From NCBI RefSeq assembly GCF_900589395.1, contig NZ_UUIS01000096.1, positions 1 to 64,000 on the forward strand: a stretch of DNA of 64,000 nt, given 5' to 3'. The translations under genes were made by a program, and so were the position numbers. Positions within the stretch are counted from its first letter, which is position 1; each line of letters opens with the position of its first letter. The notes below the pieces were generated by a model. It was not told where the DNA came from, searched no databases, and worked only from the letters and a program-made list of their open reading frames with translations. Positions 43,219 to 52,219 of the stretch are shown here, in pieces. The DNA comes from Pseudomonas viridiflava (GTDB taxonomy: Bacteria > Pseudomonadota > Gammaproteobacteria > Pseudomonadales > Pseudomonadaceae).

Positions 43219-44459
43219 AACGCTTCTACATCCTGCTGTTCATTGCCATCGCCGTGGCGGCGCTGATCGGCGTCGGCATGGCCGAGCACGCCGGTTATGT
43301 GCTGATCTCGTACCAGAGCTTCCGTTTCGAGTCGAGTTTGTGGGCTGCCTTGGGCCTGCTGCTGGCCCTGTGGCTGGTGCTGCTGATCGTGCGCCTGGTC
43401 ATCGGCCTGCTGACCGCTTCGGGCGGGGTCGTCAACCCGTGGTCTCGCCGCAACCGTCGCCGGCGCATCCAGGTGGCGATCGAGCAGGGTCAGATGGACC
43501 TGGCCGAGGGCCGCTGGGCCAGCGCCCAACGCCACCTGCACCGTGCCGCCGAAGCCGACCCGCAACCACTGCTGTATTACCTGGGGGCAGCACGCGCCGC
43601 CAACGAGCAAGGCCGTTACGAAGACAGCGACAACCTGCTGGAGCGGGCGCTGCAACGCCAGCCGCATGCTGAACTCGCCATTGCGCTGACCCACGCACAA
43701 CTGCAGCAGGACCGTGGCGACACCGATGGGGCGCTGGTGACCTTGCAGGCCATGCAGCAGAGCCACCGGCACAACCCGCAGGTGCTGCGCCAGCTGCACC
43801 GGCTTTACCAACTGCGCGGCGACTGGCCGGAACTGATCCGCCTGATGCCCGAGTTGCGCAAGGACAAGGTACTGCCACCGGCCGAGCTGGCCGAGCTGGA
43901 GCGCCGCGCCTGGGGTGCAAACCTCAGCCTGTCGGCCTGGCGTCAGACCGAAGAGGGCGCCAGCACCGGCCTGGCTTCGCTGGATAACGCCTGGAAAGCC
44001 CTGACCTCGGCGCAGCGCCAGGAGCCCGCCCTGGTGCTGGCCTACGCCGAGCAACTGCGACGCCTCAATGCTCATGCCCAGGCCGAGGAAGTCTTGCGCG
44101 CCGCCCTCAAGCGTGACTACGACAGCCATCTGGCACGGCTCTACGGATTGGTGCACGGCAGCGACAACGGCAAGCAGTTGCAGGCGGCCGAAGGCTGGCT
44201 CAAGCAGCATCCAAAGGACCCGAGCCTGTTGCTGACCCTGGGACGCATCTGCCTGCAAGGTCGCTTGTGGGGCAAGGCGCGCGATTACCTCGAAAGCAGC
44301 CTGCGCTTGCAGCCCAACCCCGAAACCTGTGCGGAACTGGCCCGGTTGCTGGCCCAGATGGGCGAGACCGAGCGTAGCAACCAGCTGTTCCAGCAAGGTC
44401 TGGGCATGCTCGACGAGCGCTTCCTGGCCAGCCCCCTGCCGGCCCTGGCCCGCGCCTGA
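43215..44459 (+). CDS. hemY: HemY, TPR-containing membrane protein
   Basis: The 414-residue protein has two N-terminal membrane helices (FYILLFIAIAVAALIGVGMA and LWAALGLLLALWLVLLIVRL) followed by TPR-like helical repeats (LAEGRWASAQRHLHRAAE and similar). HemY proteins accompany hemX in gamma-proteobacteria and are thought to support protoheme synthesis; the mechanism is unknown. The ATG overlaps the hemX stop (ATGA). A 13-bp hairpin follows the stop. Confidence 0.9.
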   Translation: MKRFYILLFIAIAVAALIGVGMAEHAGYVLISYQSFRFESSLWAALGLLLALWLVLLIVRLVIGLLTASGGVVNPWSRRNRRRRIQVAIEQGQMDLAEGRWASAQRHLHRAAEADPQPLLYYLGAARAANEQGRYEDSDNLLERALQRQPHAELAIALTHAQLQQDRGDTDGALVTLQAMQQSHRHNPQVLRQLHRLYQLRGDWPELIRLMPELRKDKVLPPAELAELERRAWGANLSLSAWRQTEEGASTGLASLDNAWKALTSAQRQEPALVLAYAEQLRRLNAHAQAEEVLRAALKRDYDSHLARLYGLVHGSDNGKQLQAAEGWLKQHPKDPSLLLTLGRICLQGRLWGKARDYLESSLRLQPNPETCAELARLLAQMGETERSNQLFQQGLGMLDERFLASPLPALARA

Positions 44460-44465
44460 GGCTGA

Positions 44466-44495
44466 GGTTCGCGCAAGAGCCTTCTTGCGCGAACC
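44466..44495 (+). terminator. Hairpin after hemY
   Basis: A perfect 13-bp stem (GGTTCGCGCAAGA with its complement) and a 4-base loop begin 6 bases beyond the hemY stop. No U-run follows, so it is terminator-like or a 3'-end stabiliser. Confidence 0.5.
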
Positions 44496-44686
44496 GCCTG
44501 CCCACCCGGCAGGATTGCCCCGCAAATACTGTGTATGAAGATAATTCGTACATAAAAATGTAAAAAAGCCGTATTCATGTGTGTTTGTTTCCACGTGTGG
44601 CTATCAACGTCCTGGCGCGTGGTTGCCTTGAAAGGTCTGTGCGCTTTCCTCTACCGTAGCCCCTTGTTTCCCGTCACGGATTTGTC

Positions 44687-45217
44687 ATGCACCCGGCCCG
44701 CACGCGCTTTCTGTTCTGTCTGGCGTTCATCGTCTGTGCAACATCCGTCGGCGCGGCGGTTTACCTGCAGTTCGCCTATAACCTCATGCCTTGCCTGTTA
44801 TGCCAGGTGCAACGGGCGCTGTTGCTTGCCTGCGCCCTGATCTGCCTGGTCGCTGCCGTGCATGCGCCAACGGCCCTGCGCAGCTGGCATCGCTATGCGC
44901 TGGCGCTGCTGGTCACGGCCATGCCTGGCGCAGGTGTCGCAGGCGCCCATATCGGCTCGCAGACCTCCACCGCCGAGCAACTGGGGCTGGCCGTCGCCCA
45001 CGTCAAGGACGGGTTCAGCCTGCTCGCACTGCCGGCCTGGGGAGACGCCCTGAAGCACGAACTGCTCAGCTGTGCCGAAATCAACTGGTCGTTGTTCGGG
45101 ATCAGCCTGCCGGAGTGGAGCCTGCTGGCGTTTGTCGGGATCATCCTGCTGGCGCTGTATCTGCTACTGGTTGAAATACCCCGCAAGATATTGCCCGCCG
45201 ATCAAACGCTTGTATGA
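44687..45217 (+). CDS. DsbB-family disulfide bond membrane protein with one periplasmic cysteine missing
   Basis: The 176-residue protein has four hydrophobic helices and the quinone-side motif MPCLLCQVQRALLL (CLLC near residues 35-38). The second DsbB cysteine pair is incomplete: the C-terminal one is present in LLSCAEINWSLFG, but the stretch TAEQLGLAVAHVKDGFSLLA, where the partner should be, has no Cys. It lies between hemY and algQ, the place of dsbH in Pseudomonas. Reoxidation of DsbA by the canonical route is therefore doubtful; it may serve another partner. Confidence 0.87.
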   Translation: MHPARTRFLFCLAFIVCATSVGAAVYLQFAYNLMPCLLCQVQRALLLACALICLVAAVHAPTALRSWHRYALALLVTAMPGAGVAGAHIGSQTSTAEQLGLAVAHVKDGFSLLALPAWGDALKHELLSCAEINWSLFGISLPEWSLLAFVGIILLALYLLLVEIPRKILPADQTLV

Positions 45218-45387
45218 ACTTTCTCGACCTCATTGCTTGAAGGCCTTATCCTGCGGGCATAATCTGGCTCGCACGCGTCAACCCAAGTCTGTTGCCACGA
45301 CGCTCATTCAGGCTCGGTTGACACAGATCGGGTACGACTTGATGCCGGTGCAGGACTGCACGCCCCCTGAAGGGAAGAGAGATCACC

Positions 45388-45846
45388 ATGCTGGAAAGTT
45401 GTCAGAATGCTCAGGAACGCTGGGGCGGGGTCAATCTGCTGATCGATCGCTGGCTTCAGAATCGTCACGAACTGATCCAGGCCTACGATGCACTGGGCGG
45501 AACGCCCGAGTCGCTGCGGGACCGCTCGGCCAAGCAGGACTTTTGCCAATTGCTGGTCGACTATGTGTCGGCAGGGCATTTCGAGGTCTACGAACAACTG
45601 AGCAACGAGGCCAAGGCGTTCAACGACGAGCGCGGACTGGAACTGGCCGATACCCTGATCCCGCGCCTGGAAGCCCTGACGCAGTTGGCGCTGGCGTTCA
45701 ATGACCATTGTGACCACGGCGATTCTTCTGCCGACTGCGCCAACGAGTTCAAGACCCTGGGCGGGTTGTTGCATGAGCGCTTCGAGCTTGAAGACTGCCT
45801 GATCGAGGTGCTGCACACCTCGCACAAGGAACAGGCCAGCGCCTGA
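45388..45846 (+). CDS. algQ: AlgQ/Rsd anti-sigma-70 factor
   Basis: The 152-residue all-helical protein starts MLESCQNAQERWGGVNLLID and continues QNRHELIQAYDALGG, the pattern of AlgQ and Rsd. Family members bind region 4 of sigma-70 and shift RNA polymerase toward other sigma factors; in P. aeruginosa AlgQ affects alginate and siderophore genes. The ATG is preceded by AGGGAAGAGAG. It is convergent with the FKBP gene, 11 bases apart. Confidence 0.94.
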   Translation: MLESCQNAQERWGGVNLLIDRWLQNRHELIQAYDALGGTPESLRDRSAKQDFCQLLVDYVSAGHFEVYEQLSNEAKAFNDERGLELADTLIPRLEALTQLALAFNDHCDHGDSSADCANEFKTLGGLLHERFELEDCLIEVLHTSHKEQASA

Positions 45847-45857
45847 CCCTGGCGGAT

Positions 45858-46532
45858 CTACGACGACACGGCGACCAGTTCGATCTCGAACACCAGTGGT
45901 GTGAATGGATCGATCAGGTCACCCGCTCCTTCGGCGCCGTAGGCTTGTGCCGAGGGGATGACCAGGCGCCATTTCGCGCCCGTTGGCATGCCCAGCAGGG
46001 CCGTGGTCCAGCCGCTGATCACGCTGTCCAGGCGAAACCACTGTGGCTGGCTGCTCTGATCGAACACCGTGCCGTCCGGCAAATGCCCTACATAACGCAC
46101 CTCGACCCGACCATTGGCGTCGGGCCTGGGGCCCTCGCCATGTACCAGCTCGCTCATCAGGATGCCATCGGCCAGGACCTTGACGCCCGGTCTGGCTTTC
46201 TCTGCCTCCATGAAACGTCGCTCGGCGCTGAGCGCCGCCTCGGTCTGTGAGTCGGTGCCGGCGGCTTCGGCCTGCGCCATGGCCGCGTCGTGGTCGGCCA
46301 GCATCTGGTCGATGCGTGCCTGCTTGAGCGCCAGAGGCTTGCCCTGATACGCCTGCTTCAGGCCGTCGACCAGCGCGTTCAGGTCCAGGTCCGGTACTTC
46401 CTGGCGCATGCGCTCACCCAGGCTTGCGCCCAGGCTGTATGCCAGGTCATGGGTGTCGCTGGCGGCCGGGGTTTCGGTAGCCTGTCCCAGCGGCAGCACA
46501 AGCAGTAACGACGTTAACAGGTAGCGCGACAT
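45858..46532 (-). CDS. FKBP-type peptidyl-prolyl cis-trans isomerase (FklB/FkpA-like)
   Basis: The 224-residue protein has a signal peptide (MSRYLLTSLLLVLPLG, cleavage near TETPAA), a helical dimerisation N-domain (HDLAYSLGASLGERMRQEVP) and a C-terminal FKBP domain: VRYVGHLPDGTVFDQS, then SVISGWTTALLGMPTGAKW, AYG and VFEIEL. The FKBP core residues Tyr, Phe, Asp, Val-Ile and Trp are present, so it should be active. Periplasmic folding is the expected role. The ATG at 46,532 follows GGAGAGCC; the frame to 47,045 runs through algP antisense and is rejected. Confidence 0.9.
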   Translation of the reverse strand: MSRYLLTSLLLVLPLGQATETPAASDTHDLAYSLGASLGERMRQEVPDLDLNALVDGLKQAYQGKPLALKQARIDQMLADHDAAMAQAEAAGTDSQTEAALSAERRFMEAEKARPGVKVLADGILMSELVHGEGPRPDANGRVEVRYVGHLPDGTVFDQSSQPQWFRLDSVISGWTTALLGMPTGAKWRLVIPSAQAYGAEGAGDLIDPFTPLVFEIELVAVSS

Positions 46533-46746
46533 GGAGGCTCTCCGGCTGAGAAGGCTGTGATTATGCCAGTACCGACCGGGTTGCGCAGAGAGTGGCCTGG
46601 GTGAAATTTTGCACACGCTGCCTGATGCCCCGGACATTGCAGATGGCACCGTGCAACAGCGAGCGGTTCGCGCTGTCAACAGCGCTAGCGGCGCTGCAGG
46701 CAGAGGTCTAGTATGAGCCGCTATTTCGCCAGCCCGGAGGTAAGTC

Positions 46747-47595
46747 ATGTCGGCCAACAAGAAGCCCGTAACAACGCCGTTGCATCTGCTCCAACAACTG
46801 TCGGGCAGCCTGCTCGAACACCTGGAAGACGCCTGTTCCACTGCTCTGGCTGATGCCGAGAAACTGCTCGCCAAGCTGGAAAAGCAACGCGTCAAGGCCC
46901 AGGAAAAATTGCACAAGTCGCGCACCAAGGTGCAGGACACCGCCGTTGCCGGCAAAGCCAAGGCCCAGGCCAAGGCCAAGGCAGCCATCGACGAGCTCGA
47001 AGAGCTGCTCGACGCCTTGAAGGACCGCCAGACCGAAACGCGCACTTATATCCAGCAGCTCAAGCGCGATGTTCAGGAAAGCCTGAAGCTGGCCCAGGGC
47101 GTAGGCCGGGTCAAGGAAGCGGTCGGCAAGGCGCTGACCACCCGTGAGGCCAAGCCTGCCGCGAGCAAAGCGGTCAAGCCTGTCGCTGCCAAGGTAGACG
47201 CTGCCCCGGCCGAAAAAGCCCCCGCCAAGCCTGCCGTGGTCAAGAAGACGCCTGCCAAAACCGCAGCGGCCAAGCCTGCGCCCAAGGCCCCGGCCAAAAC
47301 CGTCGTTGAAAAAGCCCCAGCTGCCGCCGCCAAGGCGACCGTCAAGGCACCTGCCGCCAAGCCGGTCGCTGCCAAGGCAGCCGCCAAGCCTGCGACCACC
47401 AAGGCACCGGCCAGAACAGCAGCGGCCAAGCCTGCTGCTAAACCCGTTGCCGCCAAACCGGCCGCAAAACCGGTAAAGGCTCCCGCAGCCGCCAAGGCTG
47501 ACACGGCAGCGCCAGTCGCCGCCCCGTCGGCCGGCACACCGGCGCCTGCTGCGCCTTCGGCCACCGACAGCGTCAAGCCAGGCAGCGCTTCCTAA
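46747..47595 (+). CDS. algP: AlgP (AlgR3), histone H1-like protein with Ala/Lys/Pro repeats
   Basis: The 282-residue protein has a helical N-terminal half with a coiled-coil (LLAKLEKQRVKAQEKLHKSR, KAAIDELEELLDALKDRQTE), then a long basic tail of KPAA/KPVAAK-type units from about residue 135. It resembles P. aeruginosa AlgP, a histone H1-like regulator linked to alginate expression. A GGAGG site precedes the ATG. The 3' end overlaps the convergent TIGR02444 gene by 4 bases. Tail length is expected to vary between strains. Confidence 0.9.
   Translation: MSANKKPVTTPLHLLQQLSGSLLEHLEDACSTALADAEKLLAKLEKQRVKAQEKLHKSRTKVQDTAVAGKAKAQAKAKAAIDELEELLDALKDRQTETRTYIQQLKRDVQESLKLAQGVGRVKEAVGKALTTREAKPAASKAVKPVAAKVDAAPAEKAPAKPAVVKKTPAKTAAAKPAPKAPAKTVVEKAPAAAAKATVKAPAAKPVAAKAAAKPATTKAPARTAAAKPAAKPVAAKPAAKPVKAPAAAKADTAAPVAAPSAGTPAPAAPSATDSVKPGSAS
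47149..47490 (+). repeat. Degenerate Ala-Lys-Pro codon repeats in algP
   Basis: About 340 bases consist of imperfect units coding for KPAAKPVAAK and variants (AKPAP, AKAPA, AKTVV). The repetition makes the reading frame open on the opposite strand too, creating misleading Gly/Leu/Ala-rich antisense ORFs. Slippage and recombination here could change tail length. Confidence 0.75.
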
Positions 47596-48053
47596 GCGTT
47601 GACCGTACGGGCCGCGTCGCACAGCACCTGCCGTGCGGCGCGGTCCTGCTGGCCGGCCAATGCGTCAAGCCAGCCCTGCACATCCTGCACTTGTCCCTGT
47701 GGCCAGTCCCCGGCCAGAGCCTGCAATCTTTCCAGTAATGTTCGCTCCGCCTGCAGCTCCAGGGCCTTGACCTGTTCGCGCAAGGTGGCAAGCGCGCTAT
47801 CGCCTGTCGCGGCCTGGCGCCACTGCGTGCGCAAGGCACGCAAGGGCCCGACTACCTGCACCTGCCAGGGGCCTGCCGCCTGGTCGAGGGCCACCACTCG
47901 GACGTCGGTGCACGGCACCGCACGCCACCCCAGCCACACCCCGCACAGCACCACGCAAACGTCGGCGCCCTGGGCCTGAAGTTGCAGGCAGGCCTGCTCG
48001 ACACCGGGCCGGGCATAGAAATCGAGGGTGAAACTCCATAGATCAACAGGCAT
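47592..48053 (-). CDS. TIGR02444 family protein
   Basis: The 153-residue protein begins MPVDLWSFTLDFYARPGVEQ and continues CLQLQAQGADVCVVLCGVWL, which match the TIGR02444 family, found beside ABC-F or algP genes in pseudomonads. The second half is helical (LREQVKALELQAERTLLERL). Function is unknown. The ATG at 48,053 was preferred over a TTG at 48,062. It is divergent from the ABC-F gene. Confidence 0.82.
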   Translation of the reverse strand: MPVDLWSFTLDFYARPGVEQACLQLQAQGADVCVVLCGVWLGWRAVPCTDVRVVALDQAAGPWQVQVVGPLRALRTQWRQAATGDSALATLREQVKALELQAERTLLERLQALAGDWPQGQVQDVQGWLDALAGQQDRAARQVLCDAARTVNA

Positions 48054-48100
48054 AGTGGTCAACCCCGTCCGGGACGAAGCTGGTAGACTCCGCCGCCATC

Positions 48101-50011
48101 ATGATTCGAATTCAAGACCTTACCTTACAGCGTGGCCCTCAGCGTCTGCTAGAAAACGCCGAGTTGACCCTGCACGCCGGCCAGAAAGCCGGTCTGATCG
48201 GTGCCAATGGCGCCGGCAAATCCAGCCTCTTCGCCTTGCTGCGCGGCGAGTTGAGCCCTGATTCCGGCGACTGCCGGTTGCCGGCCGACTGGCGCATTGC
48301 GCACATGCGCCAAGAGATCGAGACCCTCGAACGCCTGGCCGTCGACTATGTGCTCGACGGCGACCTGCTGCTGCGCGATGTGCAGCAGCAGTTGATCGCG
48401 GCTGAAGCGGCCCACGACGGTGCGGCACTGGCCCGCCTGCACGCCGAGTTCGACAGCGCCGACGGTTACACCGCCGATGCGCGTGCCCGCAAGCTGCTGG
48501 CCGGCCTGGGATTCAGCAACGAGCAGATGGAGCGCCCTGTCGGCAGTTTCTCCGGGGGCTGGCGGATGCGCCTGAACCTGGCGCAAGCGCTGATGTGCCC
48601 TTCGGACCTGTTGCTGCTCGACGAGCCGACCAACCACCTGGACCTCGACGCCATCCTGTGGCTCGAAGACTGGCTCAAGGGCTACCCGGGCACCTTGCTG
48701 CTGATTTCCCACGACCGCGATTTCCTCGATGCGGTGGTCGATCACATCGCGCATGTCGAGCAACGCAAGATCACCCTGTATCGCGGCGGCTATAGCGCCT
48801 TCGAACGCGCCCGTGCCGAACGCCTGGCCCAGCAGCAACAGGCCTACGAGAAGCAACAGGTGCAACGTGCGCACATGGAGAAGTACATTGCGCGCTTCAA
48901 GGCCCAGGCCACCAAGGCCCGCCAGGCCCAAAGCCGTATCAAGGCGCTGGAGCGCATGGAAGAGCTGTCCGCTGCCCATGTCGACTCGCCGTTCAACTTC
49001 GTCTTCCGTGAGTCCGACAAGCTTTCACGGCCGTTGCTGGACCTGTCCGATGCCCGCCTGGGCTATGGCGACAAGGTCATCCTGGAAAAGGTCAAGCTGC
49101 AACTGGTGCCCGGCGCGCGCATCGGCCTGCTGGGCCCCAACGGCGCGGGCAAGTCGACCCTGATCAAGAACCTGGCAGGCGAGCTGGAGCCTATCAGCGG
49201 GCGCCTGCAGCGCGGCGAGAACCTCTCGGTCGGCTACTTCGCCCAGCATCAGCTCGACTCGCTAGATGCCAAGGCCACGCCGTTGCTGCACTTGCAGCGT
49301 CTGGCGCCGACCGAGCGCGAACAGACCCTGCGCGATTTTCTCGGCGGTTTCGACTTCCGGGGGGCGCGGCTCGACGAGCCGGTGCTGAATTTCTCCGGCG
49401 GCGAAAAGGCCCGCCTGGCGCTGGCCCTGATTGCCTGGGAAAAGCCCAACCTATTGCTGCTCGACGAACCGACCAACCACCTGGACCTGGAAATGCGCCT
49501 GGCGTTGACCATGGCTTTACAGGAGTTCAGCGGCGCGGTGCTGGTGGTGTCCCACGACCGGCACTTGCTCAAGAGCACCACCGACGACTTTCTGCTGGTG
49601 GCCGACGGCCGGGTCGAAACCTTCGATGGCGACCTGGACGACTACACCCGCTGGCTGGCCGATTACCGCCTGCGTCACGCGCCGGCCAGTACCACGCCGG
49701 TCAATGCCGACAAGACCGACAAGAAAGCCCAGCGCCAGCAAGCCGCTGCCCTGCGCCAGCAACTGGCGCCGCACAAGCGCCAGGCCGACGCGCTGGAAAA
49801 GGAGTTGGGCGAGGTCAACGAAAAACTGGCCAGGATCGAACAGGGCCTGGCCGACAGCGCCATTTACGAGGCCGCCAGCAAAGACAAGCTGCGCGAACTG
49901 CTGGCTGAACAGGCCCGGTTGAAGGTACGTGAGGCCGAGCTGGAAGAGGGCTGGATGGAGGCGCTGGAAGTGCTTGAAACCATGCAGGCCGAGCTGGAAG
50001 CATTGTCTTAA
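48101..50011 (+). CDS. yheS: ABC-F family ATPase, YheS-like ribosome-associated
   Basis: The 636-residue soluble protein has two ABC domains: Walker A GANGAGKSSL and GPNGAGKSTLI, signatures SGGWRMRLNLAQAL and SGGEKARLALAL, Walker B LLLLDEPTNHLDLD twice. The linker has the P-site tRNA-interaction motif region (about residues 230-300), and a C-terminal coiled coil follows (LEKELGEVNEKLARIEQGL). Length, order and sequence match E. coli YheS (637 aa). ABC-F proteins act on ribosomes to relieve stalling; no membrane domain is present. Confidence 0.93.
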   Translation: MIRIQDLTLQRGPQRLLENAELTLHAGQKAGLIGANGAGKSSLFALLRGELSPDSGDCRLPADWRIAHMRQEIETLERLAVDYVLDGDLLLRDVQQQLIAAEAAHDGAALARLHAEFDSADGYTADARARKLLAGLGFSNEQMERPVGSFSGGWRMRLNLAQALMCPSDLLLLDEPTNHLDLDAILWLEDWLKGYPGTLLLISHDRDFLDAVVDHIAHVEQRKITLYRGGYSAFERARAERLAQQQQAYEKQQVQRAHMEKYIARFKAQATKARQAQSRIKALERMEELSAAHVDSPFNFVFRESDKLSRPLLDLSDARLGYGDKVILEKVKLQLVPGARIGLLGPNGAGKSTLIKNLAGELEPISGRLQRGENLSVGYFAQHQLDSLDAKATPLLHLQRLAPTEREQTLRDFLGGFDFRGARLDEPVLNFSGGEKARLALALIAWEKPNLLLLDEPTNHLDLEMRLALTMALQEFSGAVLVVSHDRHLLKSTTDDFLLVADGRVETFDGDLDDYTRWLADYRLRHAPASTTPVNADKTDKKAQRQQAAALRQQLAPHKRQADALEKELGEVNEKLARIEQGLADSAIYEAASKDKLRELLAEQARLKVREAELEEGWMEALEVLETMQAELEALS

Positions 50012-50047
50012 GGGTGCTTCTGAAAACGCAGGCGAGGCGAGAGGTTG

Positions 50048-50641
50048 ATGGAAGTGTTTGGTTTTGCGCTGCCGACTCACTGGATTGAGCCGATCCTGTT
50101 GGGCCTGCAAGTGCTGATGATCCTGCTGGCGGGCTACCTGGCCCAGCGTCTGATAGGGCGTTTCATTACCCGTCTGGGTGAGCGTTACCCGCTGCCGCCG
50201 GAGCTGCTGATGCCGGTTCGTGGCGGCTTGCGCTGGTTCATCATGGGCAGCGCCTGCGTGATTGTACTGGGGCGTCTCGGCGTCTCGGCCACCGTGCTGT
50301 GGACGGCGCTGTCGGGCTTTGTCGCTGTGGCAGCCGTGGCCTTCTTCGCCATGTGGAGCGTGCTCTCCAACCTGCTGTGCGCGGTGCTGATCTACACCAT
50401 CGGGCCGTTTCGCATCGGCGACATCGTCGAGCTGGTCGATACCCTCGACAAACCGGGGGTCAAGGGCCGGGTCACGGCCATCAACCTGATGTTCACCACG
50501 CTGATCGAGTTGCCCGAGCAAGGCGGGGCACTGGTGCAGGTGCCCAACAGCCAGTTCTTCCAGAAATCGGTCCGTCGCTGGCGCGGCACCGATGGCCTGG
50601 CGCAAGTGATCACCGAACGGCCGGCCAGCGACGGCAAATAA
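50048..50641 (+). CDS. Small MscS-family mechanosensitive channel
   Basis: The 197-residue protein has three membrane helices. The third, SGFVAVAAVAFFAMWSVLSN, resembles the MscS pore helix, followed by the MscS beta domain (IYTIGPFRIGDIVELVD, VKGRVTAINLMFTTLIE, GALVQVPNSQFFQKSVRRW). The C-terminal vestibule is shorter than in E. coli MscS (286 aa). ATG at 50,048 follows GAGAGG with a short spacer; a TTG three bases earlier is also possible. It likely follows the ABC-F gene on one transcript (36 bases). Confidence 0.88.
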   Translation: MEVFGFALPTHWIEPILLGLQVLMILLAGYLAQRLIGRFITRLGERYPLPPELLMPVRGGLRWFIMGSACVIVLGRLGVSATVLWTALSGFVAVAAVAFFAMWSVLSNLLCAVLIYTIGPFRIGDIVELVDTLDKPGVKGRVTAINLMFTTLIELPEQGGALVQVPNSQFFQKSVRRWRGTDGLAQVITERPASDGK

Positions 50642-50776
50642 AGCCTCCATTTTCATCGCGTGTTGCCCGGTCGCCGCAGCGGATTGAATGCGCACGGCCA
50701 GCCTGCGATAAACATCTGGTCACATGTGCAGATCGGGATTACCGTAATGGCCATCTGGATCAATGCGAGGTGTGCG

Positions 50777-51409
50777 ATGGCGTTTGAAACATGGCTGGCA
50801 TTTCTTGCCGCCTGCTGGGTGATCAGCCTGTCACCGGGTGCCGGCGCCATCGCGTCGATGTCCTGCGGCCTGCGCTATGGCTTCTGGCGTGGCTACTGGA
50901 ACGCGCTGGGGCTGCAGGTGGCCCTGGTGGTCCAGATCGGCATTATCGCTGCCGGCCTGGGGGCGATTCTGGCCGCCTCGGAACTGGCCTTTACCCTGAT
51001 CAAGTGGTTTGGCGTGGCGTACCTGGTTTACCTGGGCGTCAAGCAGTGGCGCGCACTGCCCACCGAGATGCATGAAGACCCGGCCATGCGCCCGGTCGGC
51101 AAGCCGCTGAGCCTGATGCTGCGCGGGTTTCTGGTGAATATCAGCAACCCCAAGGCGCTGGTGTTCATGCTGGCGATTCTGCCGCAGTTCATCGACCCCA
51201 CTGCGCCATTGCTGGCCCAGTACGTGACCATTGCGGCGACCATGGTGGTCGTGGACCTGATAGTCATGGCGGGCTATACGGGCCTGGCGGCCAAGGTCCT
51301 GCGCCTGCTCAAGACGCCTCGCCAGCAGAGGCGCCTGAACCGTACGTTCGCCAGCCTGTTTGTGGCGGCAGCGGCCTTTATCGCGACCTTGCATCGCGGT
51401 ACGGCCTGA
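50777..51409 (+). CDS. LysE/RhtB-family amino-acid exporter
   Basis: The 210-residue protein has five to six membrane helices and the RhtB opening FLAACWVISLSPGAGAIASM, followed by LRYGFWRGYWNALGLQVALV and FLVNISNPKALVFMLAILPQ. Relatives export homoserine, threonine or lysine. The ATG at 50,777 with GCGAGG upstream gives the canonical length; the frame opens from 50,660. A 10-bp hairpin follows the stop. Confidence 0.9.
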   Translation: MAFETWLAFLAACWVISLSPGAGAIASMSCGLRYGFWRGYWNALGLQVALVVQIGIIAAGLGAILAASELAFTLIKWFGVAYLVYLGVKQWRALPTEMHEDPAMRPVGKPLSLMLRGFLVNISNPKALVFMLAILPQFIDPTAPLLAQYVTIAATMVVVDLIVMAGYTGLAAKVLRLLKTPRQQRRLNRTFASLFVAAAAFIATLHRGTA

Positions 51410-51420
51410 AGGGCCCTGGG

Positions 51421-51444
51421 CAGGACCGGCCAAAGCCGGTCCTG
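51421..51444. terminator. Bidirectional hairpin between exporter and lipoprotein-type operon
   Basis: A perfect 10-bp stem (CAGGACCGGC with its complement) with a CAAA loop lies 11 bases beyond the exporter stop and 19 bases beyond the end of the convergent CsgG/LpoB-like gene. No U-run follows. It is a likely shared 3'-end structure. Confidence 0.55.
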
Positions 51445-51463
51445 CGACAGGTCGTGCGGCCGG

Positions 51464-52216
51464 TCAGCGCAGGATCTGTGGGGCTTCGTCGCGGGGCAGG
51501 TTGTTCTGCGGCACAGGCTGGCCGACCCATTCCACCTCGCCACGCAGTTGCTCGCGCATCTGTCGGGCAACGTCCAGGCCGATGGTCCTGGACACTTCGC
51601 GCACCACCCGGCCACGGTTGAGCGAGACCTTGATGTCACGGCTGTTGACCAGCTTGGTGTCCTGGCCTTCACCCATCGCCGTGAAGGCCGAGGTGATTTC
51701 GAAGGTGCGGGTGTTGATCAGGCTGAAGTCGGCCACCAGGGTGATCCCCAGCACGGCAGAGTAGCTGTCGGTATGCGCCAGTTCGTTGATGTCCTGGCGA
51801 AAGTCGATGTCCGACACCGTGCCGAACAGCACGTAGTCGGCGCCCTTGAAGTTACCGTTCTTGATCCGGCGGATAACGTCGTAGACGTCTTCCTTGGCGC
51901 CTGCTGTGTAGGGGGTGCCCTGCACCAGCTGGAACATGCCGGACTTGAGAATCTCGCCCTTGATGTCGCCGCTGAACTTGCGCAGCTCGCCCTGCTCGAT
52001 GTAGCTGGAGCGCGACTCGTACTCGTCATAACTGGCCGAGCCGTTATAGCCTGCGCTGTAGTTATTGGCGTGGGCATTGACATTTGCGCGGGCCGAGACA
52101 GTGCGGATGTACTGCTCCACACGCTCCTGGAACGCCATGTCGGTCACGGCCACCTTGGGCGCGGCCTGGGCGCCGAAGGCGAACAGCAGGCCGAGGGTTG
52201 CGATCCATGCACGCAT
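51464..52216 (-). CDS. CsgG/LpoB-like periplasmic protein
   Basis: The 250-residue protein has a Sec signal (MRAWIATLGLLFAFGAQA, cut before APKVAVTD) without a lipobox Cys. Its body resembles the nucleotide-binding-like CsgG/LpoB fold: GADYVLFGTVSDIDFRQDIN, then LVADFSLINTRTFEITSAFT and SLNRGRVVREVSRTIGLDVA. It is the last gene of a four-gene operon with an LpoB-like lipoprotein, starting 3 bases after that gene. A soluble partner of penicillin-binding-protein activators is a guess from context. Confidence 0.78.
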   Translation of the reverse strand: MRAWIATLGLLFAFGAQAAPKVAVTDMAFQERVEQYIRTVSARANVNAHANNYSAGYNGSASYDEYESRSSYIEQGELRKFSGDIKGEILKSGMFQLVQGTPYTAGAKEDVYDVIRRIKNGNFKGADYVLFGTVSDIDFRQDINELAHTDSYSAVLGITLVADFSLINTRTFEITSAFTAMGEGQDTKLVNSRDIKVSLNRGRVVREVSRTIGLDVARQMREQLRGEVEWVGQPVPQNNLPRDEAPQILR

Positions 52217-52219
52217 TGC

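Noticed and set aside
47073..47622. Gly/Leu/Ala-rich frames antisense to algP
   Set aside because: Products of the Lys-Pro-Ala codon repeats read on the opposite strand; no independent start signals.
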